DNA of 64,000 nt from Pleurocapsa sp. FMAR1 (GTDB lineage: Bacteria > Cyanobacteriota > Cyanobacteriia > Cyanobacteriales > Xenococcaceae). The stretch is from positions 1,798,001 to 1,862,000 of the forward strand of contig NZ_OY762512.1 in the NCBI RefSeq assembly GCF_963665995.1, in the 5' to 3' direction. Below, piece after piece: positions 1-7,957 of this stretch. Below the pieces are notes generated by a model. The model saw nothing but the letters and a program-made list of their open reading frames with translations, did no database searches and was not told the DNA's origin. The position numbers were made by a program, and so were the translations under genes. How positions within the stretch are numbered: position 1 is the first letter of the stretch; each line of letters begins with the position of its first letter.

Positions 1-768
1 CGTTTACAGGGAATTTTGACTACACCAGAGGCGCAAATTATTTTTGTTGATACTCCTGGTATACATAAGCCTCATCATGAACTAGGCAAAGTTTTGGTAC
101 AAAATGCCAAGACGGCTATTAAGTCCGTAGATTTAGTTTTATTTGTAGTAGATAGTTCTACTGATGCTGGTACAGGCGATCGCTTTATTTTAGATATTTT
201 AACCAGACTAAATACTCCAGTAATCTTAGGTTTAAATAAAGTTGATTTACAGCCAACTAACTATCAATTTATTGACGATACATACTCTAATTTAATTGCT
301 GATACTAATTGGTCAACGGTCAAGTTTTCCGCGACTACAGGAACAGGAACAGAACAACTCCAAAAAGCTTTGATCGATAAATTAGAATCTGGCCCTTATT
401 ATTATCCTCCAGATTTGGTCACAGATCAGCCTGAACGCTTTATCATGGCAGAGCTAATTAGAGAACAAATACTATTACATACTCGTCAGGAAATTCCCCA
501 CTCGGTAGCTATTACCATCGAAAAGATTGAAGAAACTCCCAAAATAACTAAAGTCAATGCAGCCATTAATATTGAGCGTAGTTCCCAAAAAGGAATTTTG
601 ATTGGCAAAAAAGGTAGTATGCTCAAAACTATCGGTACAGCAGCCAGAAAACAAATTCAAAAGCTAATTTCGGGAAACGTTCATTTAGAGCTATTTGTTA
701 AAGTTGAACCAAAATGGCGACAGTCTCGTTTGCGTTTGGCTGAATTTGGTTATCAGGTTGAAGAGTAG
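1..768 (+). CDS. era: GTPase Era, 5' end cut by window edge
   Basis: The frame is open from base 1, so the N-terminus lies outside the window; 255 residues are visible. Era is a GTPase that binds 16S rRNA through a C-terminal KH domain and helps 30S subunit maturation. The G3 motif DTPG is at visible residues 17-20, followed by IHKP as in bacterial Era. G4 NKVD is at 79-82. The KH-domain loop with GKKG is near 202-205. The P-loop (G1) must be upstream of base 1. The length from G3 to the stop fits normal Era, so the gene looks intact apart from the edge. A short palindromic repeat separates it from moaD. Confidence 0.97.
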   Translation, partial: RLQGILTTPEAQIIFVDTPGIHKPHHELGKVLVQNAKTAIKSVDLVLFVVDSSTDAGTGDRFILDILTRLNTPVILGLNKVDLQPTNYQFIDDTYSNLIADTNWSTVKFSATTGTGTEQLQKALIDKLESGPYYYPPDLVTDQPERFIMAELIREQILLHTRQEIPHSVAITIEKIEETPKITKVNAAINIERSSQKGILIGKKGSMLKTIGTAARKQIQKLISGNVHLELFVKVEPKWRQSRLRLAEFGYQVEE

Positions 769-776
769 TAAGTTAG

Positions 777-796
777 GGGCGAATGGCCGTTCGCCC
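777..796. repeat. GGGCGAA/TTCGCCC palindromic repeat
   Basis: A 7-bp inverted repeat (GGGCGAA ... TTCGCCC) with a 6-base spacer lies in the 36-bp gap between era and moaD. A near-identical, longer version occurs at 35169-35196 inside the glucosidase gene, so this is a dispersed repeat family and not a gene-specific terminator. No T-run follows it. Confidence 0.7.
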
Positions 797-804
797 GTAC
801 AGAA

Positions 805-1065
805 ATGCCTAAAGCTAAGATCGAGGTTAAAGTTAAACTGTTTGCTGTCTATCAAGAGGTTTTTGATGCGTCTGAAATAGACTTGATGCTTCCTGCTTCG
901 GCTCAGGTAAGTGATGTTTTAGCTTCATTGATTGAGCAGAAGCCACAACTGGCAAAGTGGCAAAAAGTAACTCGTTTTGGAGTTAATTTGAAATTTGTGC
1001 AAGCCGACACCTTTTTGCAAGAAGGAGATGAGGTTGTTTTAATTCCTCCTGTAAGCGGTGGCTGA
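805..1065 (+). CDS. moaD: MoaD/ThiS-family sulfur carrier protein
   Basis: An 86-residue ubiquitin-fold protein ending in SGG, the C-terminal diglycine that becomes a thiocarboxylate in molybdopterin synthase small subunit (MoaD) and ThiS. The segment before the end (VVLIPPVSGG) is the usual MoaD pattern (EVAxxPPVSGG), which favours MoaD over ThiS. It would donate sulfur during molybdenum cofactor synthesis together with MoaE, which is not next to it here. The ATG at 805 follows the palindromic repeat and has no strong ribosome-binding site in view. Family assignment is firm; the exact pathway role is inferred from the C-terminal motif. Confidence 0.85.
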   Translation: MPKAKIEVKVKLFAVYQEVFDASEIDLMLPASAQVSDVLASLIEQKPQLAKWQKVTRFGVNLKFVQADTFLQEGDEVVLIPPVSGG

Positions 1066-1155
1066 AGATAAATTGGTAGTCCTGTAGAAGTAATGATTTA
1101 GAATAAGAACTGATATTTTAAAACTTTACTATAATGCTTCATTACCTCTTTAACA

Positions 1156-1911
1156 CTACCCTTGTTTCTTCTTGGGTGTGGAAAAGTAGAGGACAACTGC
1201 CAGCAAAATTAGGGCAATGATCGAAGCATAGCCCCTTGGCAGTGATAAACCACCTTTTGCCACTGGTTTAGTTAGAAAGTCGCCAAAAGTAGCTCCAAAC
1301 GGGCGGGTAAAAATGAATGCGAACCAGAATAGTAAAGCATCGTTCAGCTTGGTTACGTAGTGAAGGGCGATGACAATACCAATGACGGTAGCCGTTACCA
1401 ATGCACCCTGGATATAGCTTAGTCCCATGTTGTCTGTCAGAAAGTCACCAAAAGCTGTTCCCAAACTATTAGAAAATACCACCGCTAGCCAATAGGTAGT
1501 CTCGGCATCTTTCTTGATAATAGGGTAAACACTCAAATCGCGATCGCGATAGTACCAGACGGCGAGAGTGGTCAAAAGACAGGCTACTAAAATAAGCGAT
1601 CCTACTGCGTAGCCCAGACCAAGAGAGCGATCCATGAGGTCTGAAACTTCTGTTCCTGCTGTGGTTGTGGCGATGATGGCTGCCCAAAAAAGGACGGGAC
1701 GATATCTGTCGGCTTGAATTTGAAAAAAGAGGATAATTGCCAGGATCGCAACGGTTATGGCGAAGCCTACATAATACCCAAGCCCCAGAGACATGGAGAT
1801 AAAGTCACCTGCGGTTTCCCCCAGGGTTGTAGCAATAATCTTCATGATCCAGAAGAAAATCGTGACTTGGGCAACCTTGTTGGCAACTCTATTCGTTTCA
1901 ACTTTGTTCAT
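1156..1911 (-). CDS. COG4705-like integral membrane protein with four internal repeats
   Basis: 251 residues, almost entirely hydrophobic helices, function unknown. The sequence is a fourfold repeat of a unit that starts with a T/S-rich helix, then G(E/T/A)xxGDF(L/I), then a GLGY/GLSY turn: GETAGDFISMSLGLGY (about residues 31-46), GTEVSDLMDRSLGLGY, GTAFGDFLTDNMGLSY and GATFGDFLTKP followed by GGLSL. Each unit has an acidic residue in a membrane-adjacent GDF motif, which would suit a cation-handling or transport role, but that is inference. It resembles the membrane-anchored proteins of COG4705. It is divergent from the XRE gene across a 277-bp gap. The ATG at 1911 begins MNKVETNR. Confidence 0.75.
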   Translation of the reverse strand: MNKVETNRVANKVAQVTIFFWIMKIIATTLGETAGDFISMSLGLGYYVGFAITVAILAIILFFQIQADRYRPVLFWAAIIATTTAGTEVSDLMDRSLGLGYAVGSLILVACLLTTLAVWYYRDRDLSVYPIIKKDAETTYWLAVVFSNSLGTAFGDFLTDNMGLSYIQGALVTATVIGIVIALHYVTKLNDALLFWFAFIFTRPFGATFGDFLTKPVAKGGLSLPRGYASIIALILLAVVLYFSTPKKKQG

Positions 1912-2035
1912 TGATTTTCCCTTAAAAATTTAAATTTTTACACCCAAACTTTAGAAAATAAGTGTCAGAAACTTTGCAAGATTTTGAATAACTTCTTGTA
2001 CAAATCATTACGCCGTGTGCCAATACTTATCGTTT

Positions 2036-2067
2036 AGGGAGATAGGGATGTAGGGATATGGGGAGAT
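2036..2067. repeat. Degenerate GGGAGAT/GGGATAT short tandem repeat
   Basis: A run of AGGGA-type units 6-8 bases apart lies in the 277-bp gap between the COG4705-like gene and the XRE regulator. It looks like a decayed cyanobacterial short tandem repeat. The rest of the gap is AT-rich and presumably carries both divergent promoters; no promoter could be assigned with confidence. Confidence 0.4.
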
Positions 2068-2188
2068 AAATCTAACTTTTGAACTAAACCCCATCTACTT
2101 TGAAAGCTGAGAAAATTTGCTATTTTGTTGATTGTTTATTCAAGCTAAACTATGATTGATAAATAGTTAGTTATTAGGAATAATAAAC

Positions 2189-2551
2189 GTGTCTAACGAT
2201 TTTGGTATATTAATTCGCCAAGCGCGAAAAGAAAAAAAGTATTCTCAAAGAGAATTGGCTAAACTATTGAAAATAGATTTTACTTATTTATCTAAACTAG
2301 AAAATAATCGTGCAGATTATGCCCCCAAGGAAGAAGTGATTCGCGGTTTGGCAAGACATTTAGATTTAGATCAAGAAGAACTAATTTTTCTGGCTGGAAG
2401 AATACCTCAACAGGAAGAAGATTTACTCAAGCAACATTATAAAGATATGCCTGCTTTATTTCGTCGAATGCGAGAAAATCCTGAATTTGCTCAAAGAGTA
2501 TTTCGCGAAGCTTCCACTACAAGGGCATCTCACTCAGGTCAGGACACTTGA
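2189..2551 (+). CDS. XRE-family helix-turn-helix regulator
   Basis: 120 residues. Residues 5-62 form a Cro/C1-type HTH: a LIRQARKEKKYSQRELAKLL helix-turn, then LSKLENNRADYAP, the usual recognition helix and following loop. The C-terminal half is charged and helical and lacks a known enzymatic motif. The start is GTG at 2189, with TAGGAA about 9 bases upstream. A gene for an ImmA/IrrE-type metallopeptidase follows 31 bp downstream, so the two are probably one operon. In such pairs the peptidase cleaves or de-represses the regulator; that role is known for the family and inferred here. Confidence 0.9.
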   Translation: MSNDFGILIRQARKEKKYSQRELAKLLKIDFTYLSKLENNRADYAPKEEVIRGLARHLDLDQEELIFLAGRIPQQEEDLLKQHYKDMPALFRRMRENPEFAQRVFREASTTRASHSGQDT

Positions 2552-2582
2552 ATCGACGTGTCTTTAGATAGCTAGGAGTTAA

Positions 2583-3212
2583 ATGTTTGTGAGTGTTTTT
2601 CGTCCCTTTAGATTTATTTCTAAAATTGATATTGAGGCTGCTGCTTTGGATGTTTGGCTACAAATGGAGAAGGCGAAAAACAAGCCCCAATTGCCAGTGG
2701 ATGCTAGCATTATTGCCGAGTTTCTAGACTTAGATTTAGTCTGGGATCAAATTGCTGATGACGAACAGGGGACAATAGCAGCCAGAATTTTACCTTTAGA
2801 AAAGCTAATTGAAATCAATGAAGATCTGCCACAGCTAAAGGGGGGTTTTGGCGAATCAACCATTGCCCATGAGATTGGACATTGGGTATTGCATATTGAT
2901 ACTGAAAAGATAGACAGCTACAGTCGGCTTAAACAAAAGGGTGTTGATGTAAAAGTGAAGCCTTTTATCTGTCGTAATGGCGATAGTTTGGCAAGGATTG
3001 AATGGCAAGCGCAATACTTTGCGGGATGCTTGCTGATGCCACAACACATATTAACAGAATTGAAACAGAGTAAAGATTTAACTAAATGGCAGCATCTTTA
3101 TCGAATGGCGGAACAGTTGGGCGTAACTATCTCTAATTTAACAACTCGTCTACAAGATTTAGGCTGGATTTCTCTTGATGCAGATACCCGCAAAATTCAG
3201 TTGACCAGATAA
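2583..3212 (+). CDS. ImmA/IrrE-family metallo-endopeptidase
   Basis: 209 residues. The zinc site HEIGH is at residues 96-100 and the conserved downstream block EWQAQYFAGCLLMP, with its glutamate near 144, matches the IrrE/ImmA fold. These peptidases act on a partner XRE repressor in mobile-element control, toxin-antitoxin-like modules or stress response. The ATG at 2583 has AGGAG at 2574-2578. The gene immediately follows an XRE gene, which supports an ImmA/ImmR-like pair. No phage or ICE structural genes are nearby, so the pair appears to stand alone. The C-terminal 35 residues look like a small winged-helix or helical tail. Confidence 0.92.
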   Translation: MFVSVFRPFRFISKIDIEAAALDVWLQMEKAKNKPQLPVDASIIAEFLDLDLVWDQIADDEQGTIAARILPLEKLIEINEDLPQLKGGFGESTIAHEIGHWVLHIDTEKIDSYSRLKQKGVDVKVKPFICRNGDSLARIEWQAQYFAGCLLMPQHILTELKQSKDLTKWQHLYRMAEQLGVTISNLTTRLQDLGWISLDADTRKIQLTR

Positions 3213-3221
3213 TTTGTCAAT

Positions 3222-4580
3222 TTATCTAATGTCTAAATGATCTTTTATTTCTTGGGCTAGCCAAGCTGCTTCTTCTTCTTTTAATGCGCCACCAAGATTA
3301 TAAATGCGATCGCTTCCTCGCAATGCAACCTGAAAAATAGAGCCTGTGCGCTGCACAAAAACGTTATTTATTTTTTCACTAGCTAAAGTACTTTTATCAT
3401 ATTTCAAACCAAAAGCTTTACTGTAAATTACGGTCATATTGTTATTGATAAATATGTCTGTTTTTGATATAAATAGCAAGAAAAGCTTGATTAATACCAT
3501 TAAAGGAAATATTAACAACATGGCGCGGAAAAACGTAATAAAAAACAAGGAAAAGCAAAACCAGGTGAATAAAGCTGCTACTCCACTACAGCCACTATTA
3601 AAAAGCTCATTTGCTCTATCAAAACCGCCTGCGGGTATCTTGATTTCCAATAGACCTTTTTCTTTTTTTAGTTTAACTAGCGTAAGTAGAGCAATACTGT
3701 TAACTTTGTATTTATTTGTTGCTCGTCTGGTAAAAACTTTAGACTGATTAGCAGAATTATAAGTAAACATCTTAGAAAGCAAAGTTTCCTTAGCCTCAAC
3801 GGCATTTTGAAAGCGTTTTTCTACCGTTAATTCTGTTATTTTCTCTAACCAGTCAATCAAGTCTGGTTTAATGTTAACGCGATCGCGAAATTGAATTCGA
3901 GAATCTTTATGAGGCAAATCCGCCGGGGATTTCCCCGTTAATAAATGAATTAAAGTTCCCCCCAAAGCATATAAATCGGAAGCCTCAACTGCCCTACCCC
4001 AAAACTGTTCTAAAGGCGCATAACCAACTGTGCCGACAACTGTAAAAGTAACTCCCGTAACGGCTGCTTGAGCCTGTACTGCGCCAAAATCGATTAAATA
4101 AATGCGATCATCTTCTCCCAAAATTATATTACTAGGCTTGATATCTCGATGCAGCACCGAGGGATTTAATTGATGTAGATAAATTAGAATATCCAAAGTT
4201 TCTTGGGCGATACCACGAATCTTGTCCTCAGTAAAACGCCGACTTTGTTCTAATGATTCTTGTAAAGACAAACCAGGAATATATTGCTGTACTAGAGCAA
4301 ACCAAGGAACACCTTCGCCAACTTCCTTGTCTAAATCAAAGTAATCATAATATTTAGGAATGCAGGGATGATCGAGTGTTTTTAGCGTCTGGGCTTCTCT
4401 TTCAAACAGCTTTAATTCTTCCCAGCGCATTTGCGGATTGAACGCCAACAACTTGATCGCGACAAATTCGGTACTTACCCGATCGCTCGCCAGCCAAGTT
4501 TGATGCCCTGCTGCGGTACGCCCTAAACGTCTTTGCAGTTGATATCGAGAATTTAAGACTTGATGTTCTTTAAATACCAT
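3222..4580 (-). CDS. Membrane-anchored Ser/Thr protein kinase
   Basis: 452 residues. Residues 13-270 are a eukaryotic-type kinase domain. Catalytic lysine is in AIKLL (K43), the catalytic loop is HRDIKPSN (144-151) and the metal-binding motif is DFG (164-166), so it should be active. After the kinase domain come two or more hydrophobic segments (about 335-385, FFITFF and LMVLIKLFLLF) and a C-terminal soluble region of about 70 residues that resembles a PH-like/bacterial signalling tail. It is convergent with the ImmA/IrrE gene, with only 9 bp between stop codons. Substrates are unknown. The start ATG at 4580 is the only good one. Confidence 0.9.
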   Translation of the reverse strand: MVFKEHQVLNSRYQLQRRLGRTAAGHQTWLASDRVSTEFVAIKLLAFNPQMRWEELKLFEREAQTLKTLDHPCIPKYYDYFDLDKEVGEGVPWFALVQQYIPGLSLQESLEQSRRFTEDKIRGIAQETLDILIYLHQLNPSVLHRDIKPSNIILGEDDRIYLIDFGAVQAQAAVTGVTFTVVGTVGYAPLEQFWGRAVEASDLYALGGTLIHLLTGKSPADLPHKDSRIQFRDRVNIKPDLIDWLEKITELTVEKRFQNAVEAKETLLSKMFTYNSANQSKVFTRRATNKYKVNSIALLTLVKLKKEKGLLEIKIPAGGFDRANELFNSGCSGVAALFTWFCFSLFFITFFRAMLLIFPLMVLIKLFLLFISKTDIFINNNMTVIYSKAFGLKYDKSTLASEKINNVFVQRTGSIFQVALRGSDRIYNLGGALKEEEAAWLAQEIKDHLDIR

Positions 4581-4975
4581 GCGATCGCCTTGATAAAATC
4601 AGTAAGATACATAATTACTATTGAAAATTAATCAAAACCAAGATTCTTGAAAATATTTAAATTGAATGGAAAACCGTATATTCATTTAGTCTGAACGTTT
4701 TTGCCCTGGATTGACAACTATTTAGCAAAATTTTAAATATTTCTTATGCGATCGCTTCAGTTCTCTCAGAACAGACAAGTTATTGAGCAAAGGCAGCAAG
4801 GTGTACCCACCGCAGCTAGGCAGAAGGCAGAAGCCAAGAGGTTTACCTTTGAATTGTTCTTTGCAAATGACCCAAGGCTATCTTTAAATAACTCAGCTTA
4901 GAAAGGTAGTTAACAATAATTTATGCAAGAAGTCTAATATACTTAAAGGATATTTTAAACGCTATTTTTTTGTTT
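4581..4975. other. Intergenic gap between kinase and the DndD-like operon
   Basis: 395 bp without a gene. It contains HIP1-type octamers, a promoter-like sequence (4711-4739), a remnant GGCAGAA-type heptamer repeat near 4820-4835, and at 4923-4936 a single copy of the TGCAAGAAGTCTA sequence that forms one end of the MITE-like element at 11269-11418. No partner end was found here, so it may be a solo remnant. Confidence 0.6.
4711..4739 (+). promoter_or_regulatory. Possible sigma-70-type promoter
   Basis: TTGACA at 4711-4716, a 17-base spacer and TAAATA at 4734-4739. It reads toward the small gene and DndD-like operon but lies about 240 bases before the ATG, so the 5' leader would be long. Confidence 0.35.
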
Positions 4976-5164
4976 ATGAATCAACCATCTAAAATTAATA
5001 ATCCTAATTTAGCTTCTATACAAGAACCAATAATTAGTGCTGCGCCAGAGGTAAAACAAATTATTGAGGAAGTCTTAAAACTAGAAAAAGATAAGCTGTA
5101 TTTAAAAACTCCTCGCAATATTAATGAAGATATTTTAAATATAATCAAAAAAATTGTGTCATGA
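4976..5164 (+). CDS. Small protein coupled to the DndD-like ATPase
   Basis: 62 residues from the ATG at 4976 (an in-frame TTG at 4970 is a weaker start). No recognised family. The N-terminal third is polar with an IQEPIISAAPEVKQIIEEVL segment; the C-terminal part is lysine-rich and helical. The last four bases overlap the ATG of the next gene (ATGA at 5161-5164), the classic arrangement of translational coupling, so this is very likely a true gene and a partner of the ATPase. It might be an adaptor or a regulator. The upstream leader is AT-rich with AAAGGA at 4945-4950. Confidence 0.7.
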   Translation: MNQPSKINNPNLASIQEPIISAAPEVKQIIEEVLKLEKDKLYLKTPRNINEDILNIIKKIVS

Positions 5165-7224
5165 AGTTAATTAATCTGCAACTATGCAACTTTAGACAAT
5201 TTTATGGCAAAACGATCCAAATTAAATTTGCTAGTGGAGAAAAAAATACGACGGTTATTTATGGTAATAATGGTGCAGGAAAAACATCGATTCTTAATGC
5301 TTTTACCTGGGTGCTATACGAAAAATTTACTGCTGCTTTTGCCTTTCCCGAATCATTAGTTAATCAACGTGCTGTTACAGAGGCGCAAGTAGATGGGGCG
5401 GTAGAATGTTGGGTAGAGTTGCAGTTTGAGCGCGATCGCAAGTCCTATCAGATCAAGCGTAAGTGTTACGCAAGCAAGAATGCAGCCAATCAGATTCAAT
5501 ACAGCAAAACTAAGCTGTTTATGCTGGTTGCGGGGGATGATGGACGTTGGTATCCACCCCTTGAGTCTTCAGAAGATGTTATTGATAGGATTTTACCCGC
5601 AAGCTTACATCAATATTTTTTCTTTGATGGAGAAAGGATTGATAGTTTTTTTCGCCATAATCAGAATCATAATATTGCTGAAGACACTAAAGAATTATTA
5701 GGGGTAAAGGTTTTAGATCGGGCGATCGAACATTTAAAAAAAGCCAAGCGAACTTTACAAGAAGAATTACAAGAGTTAGGAGATAGTAAAACCAAGCAGT
5801 TAGTACAACAGCAAATTAAATTAGAGCAAGCTCGCGATAATTTGGCACAGCGCAAAAAAGAAATAATTGCCAAAGTTACACAGCTTGAGCAACGTAAATC
5901 TAATTTATCTAATCAGCTTTTGGAAGTTAGCGGTGCAGATAAAATACAAGAATTAAAAAATAAATTAGTTAAACAGGAAGCAGCCGTTAAAAAAGATATT
6001 ATTCAAAGTAAAGATAAGCTCAAAAAAAGCATTTCTCAAGATAGCTATCTAGTCTTTTTACCCAATCTAAATAATAAGTTTGTAAAATTGCTTGAGCAGT
6101 TACGCGATCGCGGTCAATTATCAAGCGGTATCAAACAAGAGTTTATTCAACAATTGTTGCAGCAGCAAAGCTGTATCTGTGGTGCAGAATTAAAACCAGA
6201 TACAGATGCCTATCAAAAGGTAAAATCTTGGCTAAAAAAAGTAGAAATAAAAAATGTGGAAGAGTCGGCTATTCGTTTAGAAACCCAAATAAGCAAAATT
6301 GAATCTCGCTCAGATATATTTTGGCAACAATTAGACCAACAGCAAGCAGCAATAAAGCATCAATATTTAGAAATAAATCGCCTAGAAGCAGAAATAGCCA
6401 AAGCCAATAAACAACTACAAAGCTATCCTAATCGAGATATTCAACAGCTACAAAAGAAAATAGAGCAGATCGAATCACAGCTTAAAAAGCTTATTTTAGA
6501 ACAAGGAATAAATCAACAGCAGCAGAGCGATCGCGCCTCGCAATTAAGCAAGCTAACTCAAACAATATCCCAACATCAGCTAACCGAAAATAAGCAGAAA
6601 TTGGCACAAAAGCGCATCGTTCTAACCCAAGAATCAATTGTTAGATTAAACGAAGTAAGAACTCGTTTAGAACAGCAATTTAGATTAACTTTAGAGCAAA
6701 AGGTTCAAGAAATATTTAGCTTTATTTCTTTTACTCCCTATATACCCAAACTAAGCCCTAATTACGAACTAACTTTAGTCGAAAACACATCGGGAGTAGA
6801 AGTGCCTGTAGCAGCTTCTACTGGAGAAAATCAAATCCTTAGCCTCTCGTTTATTGGCGGTATCATCGATCGCGTTAGACAATGGAGTCAGCGAAATACC
6901 TTAGTCGGTTATGACAGCAGCACCTTTCCCATCGTCATGGACTCTCCTTTTGGCAGTTTAGATCAGGTTTATCGACGACAGGTAGCCAAAGCTATTCCCG
7001 AACTCGCTAATCAATTAGTAATTTTGGTAACTAAAACCCAGTGGCTAGGGGAAGTAGCAACACAAACACGCTCACGAATTGCCCAAGAATATGTCTTAAC
7101 CTACTATTCACCCAAGACAAACTGTGAACCAGACTATATTAATCTTCAGCAGCAAGATTACCCTTTAGTTCAACCTAGTGGTAATAATTTTGAGTATACC
7201 AAAATTATGGCAATTAAAGATTAA
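5161..7224 (+). CDS. DndD-like SMC/Rad50-type ATPase
   Basis: 687 residues. Walker A is GNNGAGKT (35-42), an FFFDGER motif typical of DndD-like defence ATPases is at 153-159, a long coiled coil runs from about 185 to 290 and 360 to 530, and a Cys-x-Cys hook (CICG, C338 and C340) sits between the coils, resembling the Rad50 zinc hook. The ABC signature region (STGENQILSLSF) and Walker B (PIVMDSPFGSLD) are near 580 and 615. DndD belongs to the DNA phosphorothioation machinery, but no dndB, C, E or restriction genes are nearby, so a stand-alone defence or repair ATPase is equally possible. It overlaps the preceding small gene by 4 bp. Confidence 0.8.
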   Translation: MKLINLQLCNFRQFYGKTIQIKFASGEKNTTVIYGNNGAGKTSILNAFTWVLYEKFTAAFAFPESLVNQRAVTEAQVDGAVECWVELQFERDRKSYQIKRKCYASKNAANQIQYSKTKLFMLVAGDDGRWYPPLESSEDVIDRILPASLHQYFFFDGERIDSFFRHNQNHNIAEDTKELLGVKVLDRAIEHLKKAKRTLQEELQELGDSKTKQLVQQQIKLEQARDNLAQRKKEIIAKVTQLEQRKSNLSNQLLEVSGADKIQELKNKLVKQEAAVKKDIIQSKDKLKKSISQDSYLVFLPNLNNKFVKLLEQLRDRGQLSSGIKQEFIQQLLQQQSCICGAELKPDTDAYQKVKSWLKKVEIKNVEESAIRLETQISKIESRSDIFWQQLDQQQAAIKHQYLEINRLEAEIAKANKQLQSYPNRDIQQLQKKIEQIESQLKKLILEQGINQQQQSDRASQLSKLTQTISQHQLTENKQKLAQKRIVLTQESIVRLNEVRTRLEQQFRLTLEQKVQEIFSFISFTPYIPKLSPNYELTLVENTSGVEVPVAASTGENQILSLSFIGGIIDRVRQWSQRNTLVGYDSSTFPIVMDSPFGSLDQVYRRQVAKAIPELANQLVILVTKTQWLGEVATQTRSRIAQEYVLTYYSPKTNCEPDYINLQQQDYPLVQPSGNNFEYTKIMAIKD

Positions 7225-7311
7225 TATAGATAAATTTTTCAACAATTAAGTTATAACAGTATCGGTTGCTATATCAATCAGCTACGGGAGAAGAATAGGA
7301 GAAAAACGAGA

Positions 7312-7947
7312 ATGCTTTTCTTAGATTATACACAAGTCAAATACTGCAGGTTAAAAAATAACGATCGAGCCATAAAAGGACTTATCTATAATGGTAATGT
7401 CTTTACAAGAGCCAAAGCTTTTCCCAAAGAAGAATTAGAAGCAGCTATTAAAGAATGTCGAGAAGAATACTTAGATCACGAAGAACGTTCGAAAATTGCT
7501 ACTTTGCTAGTCAAAGATAAAAATTCTGTAGGAATTTGGATGCAAAGCGATCGCTTTAAAGCATCTGATGCTATAGCCTCTAGTGAGGAAAAGCAATCAC
7601 CTAATGCAAAATTGCCTTCAGCTAGCTCTGACCAGCCAAAAACAGACCTGAGCAAAGTCAGTATTCGGCAAATAGCACTGGAAATGCGTTCAGAAACAGG
7701 CGTAGAAATTAAAACCCGTCGTTACAAGCTGAAGCTATATCAGCGTTGTTTTTTAGGCAATGAGGCTGTAGACTGGATTGCTAAACGAGTGAACATTTCT
7801 CGTACTGATGCGGTTAGATTAGGTCAAAAAATGCTGGACAAAAACATTTTTGACCATGTGACAAATGAACATCAATTCAAAGATGAAGAGTTGTTTTACC
7901 GTTTTCGGGATGATGAAGGTAAAAGTTTGTGGAATAGCAAAATTTAA
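7312..7947 (+). CDS. DEP-domain protein
   Basis: 211 residues. Residues 117-200 form a DEP domain: IALEMRSETGVEIKTRRYKL, then CFLGNEAVDWI and a winged-helix-like end with HQFKDEELFYRF. DEP domains mediate membrane or protein targeting in signalling. The N-terminal 75 residues (MLFLDYTQVK...) form a compact charged domain that I do not recognise; a polar linker rich in S, P and K joins them. The gene follows the ATPase by 87 bp on the same strand, but has its own AGGAG-like site (7299-7304), so common transcription is possible rather than certain. It is convergent with the DUF1501 gene. Confidence 0.8.
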   Translation: MLFLDYTQVKYCRLKNNDRAIKGLIYNGNVFTRAKAFPKEELEAAIKECREEYLDHEERSKIATLLVKDKNSVGIWMQSDRFKASDAIASSEEKQSPNAKLPSASSDQPKTDLSKVSIRQIALEMRSETGVEIKTRRYKLKLYQRCFLGNEAVDWIAKRVNISRTDAVRLGQKMLDKNIFDHVTNEHQFKDEELFYRFRDDEGKSLWNSKI

Positions 7948-7957
7948 TTGCATCTCC

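Noticed and set aside
5161-7224. Complete dnd phosphorothioation system
   Set aside because: Only a DndD-like gene is present; no dndB, dndC, dndE or restriction genes are within the window.
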